A model generated the notes under the pieces. The model made no database searches. It worked only from the letters and a program-made list of their open reading frames with translations, and had not been told where the DNA came from. Below, piece after piece: positions 59,890-64,000 of a DNA stretch of 64,000 bases. How positions within the stretch are numbered: position 1 is the stretch's first letter; every line of letters begins with the position of its first letter. Made by a program: the position numbers and the translations under genes. Source of the stretch: Quillaja saponaria (Eukaryota > Streptophyta > Magnoliopsida > Fabales > Quillajaceae); the NCBI GenBank assembly GCA_029379385.1, contig CM055607.1, positions 16,616,001 through 16,680,000 on the forward strand, written 5' to 3'.

Positions 59890-60800
59890 ATGAAAGCTTA
59901 ACATTATGGTTCGTGACTTTGGCATAGAAGATTTGGAAATTTTAACTTTCCAAGATTGAAGACTTTGTATCAAAAAAATATGATGCAAGATTTGCTAAGC
60001 AAAATGAAGATGTTGGAATTTGTGAAGGCTACATGCTCGAAAAACAACAAAGACAACCATTTCCTTCCAAAAGTACATGGAGGGCTAGGAAACAGTTAGA
60101 ACTTATGCATACGGATGTCTGTGGTCCGATGAGAACCTCCATAGACAGTCAAAATAGGTACTTAAAATTATCTTTATCAATGACTATTCTAGAATGACAT
60201 GGGTCTATTTCTGCGAGAAAGATTCGAAGTATTCAAAATATTTAGAAAATTCAAGAATCTTGTGGAGAAACATAGTGGCCATAAATTGAAGATGCTAGGT
60301 ACTAAATATAGCTCTAATGAATTCAACAACTCACCTTTGGTATGCATAAGATGCTAGGTACTAAATTGGATGAAAGAGTTGAGCATCAACTCACCTTTGG
60401 TATGCATAAGAAAAAAAATGGAGTTTCCAAAAGGAAAAATAGAACCATAATAGAGATGGCAAGAATGATGCAAAAAGATAAAGAAATTCCATAGAAATTT
60501 TGGGGCTGAAATAGTATATACCGCAATCTATCTACTAAACAAGTATCCAACTAAAACAGTGGAAATTAAATCATCTATTGAACCTTGGAGTGGTAAGAAG
60601 CCTTAAGCAAAACACCTAAAAGTTTTCGGTTGCATATGCTACATTCATATTCCTCGTCAAAAAAGACGCAAACTTGATGAAAAAAGCAAGAAAGGAATAT
60701 TTTTGGGTTATAGCACTCAATCAAAAGGGCTATAGAATCTACAATCTAAATACAAAAAACCTAGTAATCAGTCGAGACGTCGAGTACAACGAAAATGCTT
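59890..60800 (+). pseudogene. Copia integrase remnant
   Basis: Broken frames give NFPRLKTLYQKN, FVKATCSKN (GKQ region), a LMHTDVCGP-like start of the core, NGVSKRKNRTIIEMARMM and the C-terminal KKGIFLGYSTQSKG- and YNLNTKNLVISRDVEYNEN-like blocks, out of register in places. A stretch of about 65 bp around 60290-60355 is duplicated at about 60340-60410 (AACTCACCTTTGGTATGCAT twice). Confidence 0.8.
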
Positions 60801-60989
60801 TGTAGAACTGGGATGAAGAAAAGGTAGAGAGTAAAAATATCCTAGAAACAGTTCGACATACACCAACTCAAGTACAAGAACTAATGGAGGATAACAAAAC
60901 TACTATAACTACTCCAGAGTTGCCAAAATCTTCTTTTAAATTAGTTAGTTCTAGTTCAGAATCATCTCCAAGGAGAACCAGGTCTATTA

Positions 60990-61220
60990 CTAAACTTTAT
61001 GAAACATGCAACTATATTACATTAATTAGAACCTAAAAGCTTCAAAGCAGCATCAAAGAAAAAACATGAAGAAAATATTGTTAAAAAAAGAACTGAAGAG
61101 ATTAAATTCAAGTACTACAAAACGGAGGAACAAGATGTCAATATTTTTACTGAAGCACATCATGAGCAAAATTTGTGTGGCTACGAGAACTGCTCGAAAT
61201 ATTAGAAAAAGTGTAGTAGG
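60990..61220 (+). pseudogene. Copia RT-RNase H: both ends joined, middle deleted
   Basis: EPKSFKAASK, the usual first residues of the RT domain, is followed within about 50 bases by FKYYKTEEQDVNIFTEAHHE and then LCGYENC, which are the last residues of RNase H. Over 1 kb of RT and RNase H is therefore missing. The element cannot encode its own reverse transcriptase. Confidence 0.8.
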
Positions 61221-61223
61221 AGG

Positions 61224-61670
61224 TGTTAAAATAATATACTTTCCCTAACTAGAATTATCACTTATGGTAAATAAGCAGTAATTGTCTAGAAGTTGCTTAT
61301 GTGTCTAGCAAAGTCATGGCTAGATAGTTTTACTTATTAGCTAAGCCATACAAGCCTCCAGATAATTGTATATACGTTGGGTGTCTAGACTTGTCTAGAC
61401 ATTAGTAAGATGGTTAACATGCAGATAGGAATTTTTGCCGCTGTTGGACTAGGCGAGAGTTTTGTAGAAATTGTTAAGTCGGCTAATTAAGCCTATAAAT
61501 AGGCTAGGGTGGATCTTAAGTAAAATATATCTCTATGATTCCATGAGCCCATAAGTGAAAGTCTATAAGCTTAAGCAAGCCAAGAAGATAGCAAAGCTAA
61601 AATACTAAGCTTGACAACTATCGTATCCTAATTCCTAACTACTTAAATAAAATCTATATTTTCTCCAACA
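61224..61670 (+). repeat. 3' LTR of the copia element
   Basis: It runs from TGTTAAAATAATATAC to TTTCTCCAACA, about 447 bp. It keeps the parts of the 5' LTR on both sides of that LTR's insertion in one uninterrupted piece, which proves the 5' copy was split later. A CTATAAATAGG promoter is seen at about 61494. Confidence 0.88.
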
Positions 61671-63040
61671 ACCTAAAACTATTATTACGCAAATACTAAA
61701 CCTCCCTCACAAAACTATCATTGGCACGAGAGTTCAAAATTTCAACACAAATACATCCAAATACCTTTAATATGAAAATGATTGTTGCAAAGTAAGCCTG
61801 GTCACTTAATCATAGAAGCAATGAAGTTTAGGTGGTTAAACACGTTATTCTCTCATTCTCTACTACGGATGCAAGTTCAGACGTGGGTTTCAGTGCAGTT
61901 ACGGAATTTTACTTACAAGGCTTGAAGTATAATACCCAAAGTTCTACATTGGTGGGGGAAGAGGAGATTGAAATGTATATAACTGACAAGAAATAACAGT
62001 TACGTAATTTTCAGCTAGTATTTTAAGCCCATATAGTGTGGGTAATTGACTTTTCCAGCGTATGTCTTGAGTGGACGTTACTTATTCAATTTCTGTCCAG
62101 AAGCAAGATTTTTGAGCTTGTAAATGGTAATAACTGATGGTTATTTCATTGCCCTACTTAAAAATAAAATTATTAAGGCCGTCTTGTTTTAATGTACATA
62201 GAGGAATACCCTTCTGATAAAAAGTTATCATCCTCCTATATTCATCAGAATGGGCTGAGTTTTGTTCATTGTTCTGTCCAAAACTCACTCTAACTTCTCT
62301 GCTGGATATAAGAATATTCCAAAATGCTTGTATAAAGTGGCAATAACAACCACCTCACTTTTAACTAAACTTATATTCCACCTTATCTATATTTTTTTGG
62401 GTAGTATCCGGGGCCCCAGGGCTAACAGCCAAAAACTAAAAGAAAAAAATAAACTCAATGCTTGCCATCCTTTTGTTAAGTAGATCAATTAATATTCCAA
62501 ATATCATTTTGGCCATAAATTTCCTCGTTAGTATGAGAAGAATATGTTTGGTAAGAAATAAGATGTTAGCTTAGAGTTTCCCTTGATGGGATCTGCCTCT
62601 CAATCTGGTAAGTTATCCAGCAGCATCTAGGCAGGAGGAGAGGATAGTTAGATTCACACCTCCAACATCCCACCCATTTTCTTCTATGTAGGAGTTAGCT
62701 ACTTGTCTCTACTGACATTATTCCTGACTTCTATGTCTAATGTGAGACAAATTTTATTTTCTTATATTATGGACTGATCTTATCTTTGATGTCCATTATT
62801 TTGTTTGAACTTAGAGCTAATGGCAGTATGGCACATAGTGGCATTAGATAATAAACTACAAATACACATGGATTTATCATCCATGTAGAGAATTGTAACA
62901 TTATTGCTTTATACCGTTAATGAATGTGCTCTGAGCAATCGATCTTCACATTGGTGATTTTTTTCCTTCATTGTTATTGTTTAAGTTGTTGTCTCTTTCC
63001 TGCTGTACAAAACTTGTTATCAACAAAAGGTTTGAAAATT
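61671..63040. other. Right-end intergenic stretch
   Basis: No gene could be supported. ATGGGATCTGCCTCTCAATC followed by TGGTAAGT at about 62586-62613 is exon-like but unconfirmed. The ORFs at 62262-62483 and 62924-63160 have no recognised features. Confidence 0.35.
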
Positions 63041-63049
63041 ATATTGCAG

Positions 63050-63205
63050 GTCAGCTCCAGAGCAAGTTTTAAAGGTGACGTACAACTGGATATTCTGGAC
63101 AATCTTGGAAGTACTGAAATCTGTGGAACCAGAGTTTACAGTTCACATTCCTGGCAATGAAGCGTACAAAATCTCAACCACTGCTCAGCTCATCCCTTCA
63201 AAATA
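63050..63205 (+). other. Possible 3'-terminal exon of an unrecognised gene
   Basis: ATTATATTGCAG (about 63039-63050) looks like a splice acceptor. In one frame it is followed by some 50 codons ending in TAA at about 63205: SAPEQVLKV, VEPEFTVHIPGNEAYK, ISTTAQLIPSK. The amino-acid usage looks coding. A competing frame is shorter. AATAAATAA at about 63450 could be the polyadenylation signal. I do not recognise the family and cannot find the upstream exons. Confidence 0.35.
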
Positions 63206-64000
63206 AGATCCTTACTGTTTACAGATGAAATCTTGTAGACAAGCAACAGTTTCCCCTGCCTATCTATATTTGGTTCATTGATAGGTTATAATAATATTCA
63301 TGAAAGTCATCTTAGCCACCTTTATATGCCTCCTAGACTTGATTATTATCCTTTGGTACCATAACGATGTTTTCCAAGAAGTCAAGTATGGAGATGTTCT
63401 TGTTTATCATGACACTTTTAACTGTGATGCAAACTTGTAATTTTCCGAGTGAATAAATAAGCTCTTACATAATGAATGTGTGGTCCTCATAGGTCATGGA
63501 TGAAAAGTATAATGGCGTTTTGAGTCTTGATCATAAAAAGAGGGTGTTTCTTTTTCCTCTTTTTTCTCCTTGGTGGTGCATTTTGTAAAAGTCTACTGGA
63601 AGTAGAAACTTACGGCATCCTTACTGTGTTAGAAGATGATATTGGAGTGGAAGTATGTGGAGCACCTTTGTGGCAACTATACATGCTTGTTTTCCTCCCC
63701 TCCTTTTTTTTTTTTTTTTGAATGGACCTGACATAGACATATAATAATGCAAATTTTGTGGTAGCATCTGTATTTGCCATCATTGGTATATAGATCAGCA
63801 TGATCTGATTGGCCGCCTCCAAGATGTGAAACACAAGAGTTTGAAACATACTAGAATGCAATTAAGAGATTTAGTAGTAAATTACTTGGGATAAACATGA
63901 GGAAGCTGCAAGAACAATCTATATATAATTAACTAATGGACCAGTCTGTTTTTCTTTTCCTTGTACCCTAAAAGACAAAAGAAGACCTTGGTAAACAACC
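63206..64000. other. Window edge, no firm feature
   Basis: The ORF at 63527-63721 includes an LEVETYGILTVLEDDIGVEV stretch that looks coding but has no neighbours or motifs to support it; it ends in a T-run (63703-63719). Nothing else was recognised. Confidence 0.3.

Larger units (their letters stand above)
56115..61670 (+). mobile_element. Ty1/copia retrotransposon, internally deleted, with a nested insertion
   Basis: Two LTRs bound the element. The 3' LTR is 61224-61670 (TGTTAAAATAATATAC to CTCCAACA). The 5' LTR begins with the same 16 bases at 56115 and is split by an insertion (about 56413-58216) before ending near 58515. GGTATCAGAG (58518-58527) just after it matches the initiator-Met tRNA primer-binding site, and AGTAGGAGG before the 3' LTR is the polypurine tract. 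The coding order is gag, protease, integrase, then only the beginning and the very end of RT-RNase H. No perfect 5-bp target duplication was found, so the copy is old. Confidence 0.92.

Overview
The window is AT-rich nuclear DNA of a flowering plant. Plant purple acid phosphatase genes with GT-AG introns, CACTA, Mutator-like, PIF/Harbinger, Ty1/copia and LINE remnants, and an Au-like SINE all point to a eudicot. I do not name a species. Only two genes look like ordinary host genes. Most of the rest is transposon-derived, plus one large tandem array of a small zinc-finger-like unit that I do not recognise.

Layout. 1-1134: 3' end of a LINE (RT zinc-binding and RNase H remnants). 2749-6260, 8349-12050 and about 28300-31308: copies of one long repeat family (called R1 here) with TGTCACA...TGTGACA-type ends. 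12405-12765: a Tourist-like MITE. 13029-17270: a complete Mutator-like element (9-bp target duplication, long TIRs) whose transposase has lost its catalytic core and which carries a GRF zinc-finger gene remnant. 17667-18513: a second element with TIRs of about 200 bp. 18780-37960: the tandem array, eight long units (about 0.7 kb, each with a TATA box and an ORF or its remains) and three short units (about 0.35 kb, coding part deleted). It is interrupted by a 10,004-bp CACTA element (22384-32387) that carries pieces of a B3/REM transcription-factor gene and a reversed R1 copy, and by an 860-bp PIF/Harbinger-like element (33227-34086). 38900-40650: decayed CACTA TNP2 transposase. 41520-41975: five short zinc-knuckle copies in alternating orientation.

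44244-52400: two purple acid phosphatase genes of the PAP18/20/21/22 type, head to head with 1.6 kb between their start codons, with five exons each and matching exon sizes and intron phases. They are an inverted gene duplication. The plus-strand gene is intact (436 aa). The minus-strand gene has a one-base insertion at about 45190 that breaks exon 3. The shared promoter has a G-box and two matches to the PHR1 (phosphate starvation) site. Their likely role is hydrolysis of phosphate esters in the secretory or extracellular compartment.

53110-54360: decayed Mutator-like fragment. 56115-61670: Ty1/copia element with LTRs of about 445 bp, most of RT-RNase H deleted, and a 1.8-kb AT-rich insertion in its 5' LTR that itself carries an Au-like SINE (58036-58214). 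61671-64000: mostly featureless, with one exon-like segment near 63050-63205.

The strongest candidate for something new is the zinc-finger-like tandem array. One member (35949-36248) keeps a full 99-codon ORF while its neighbours are visibly broken.
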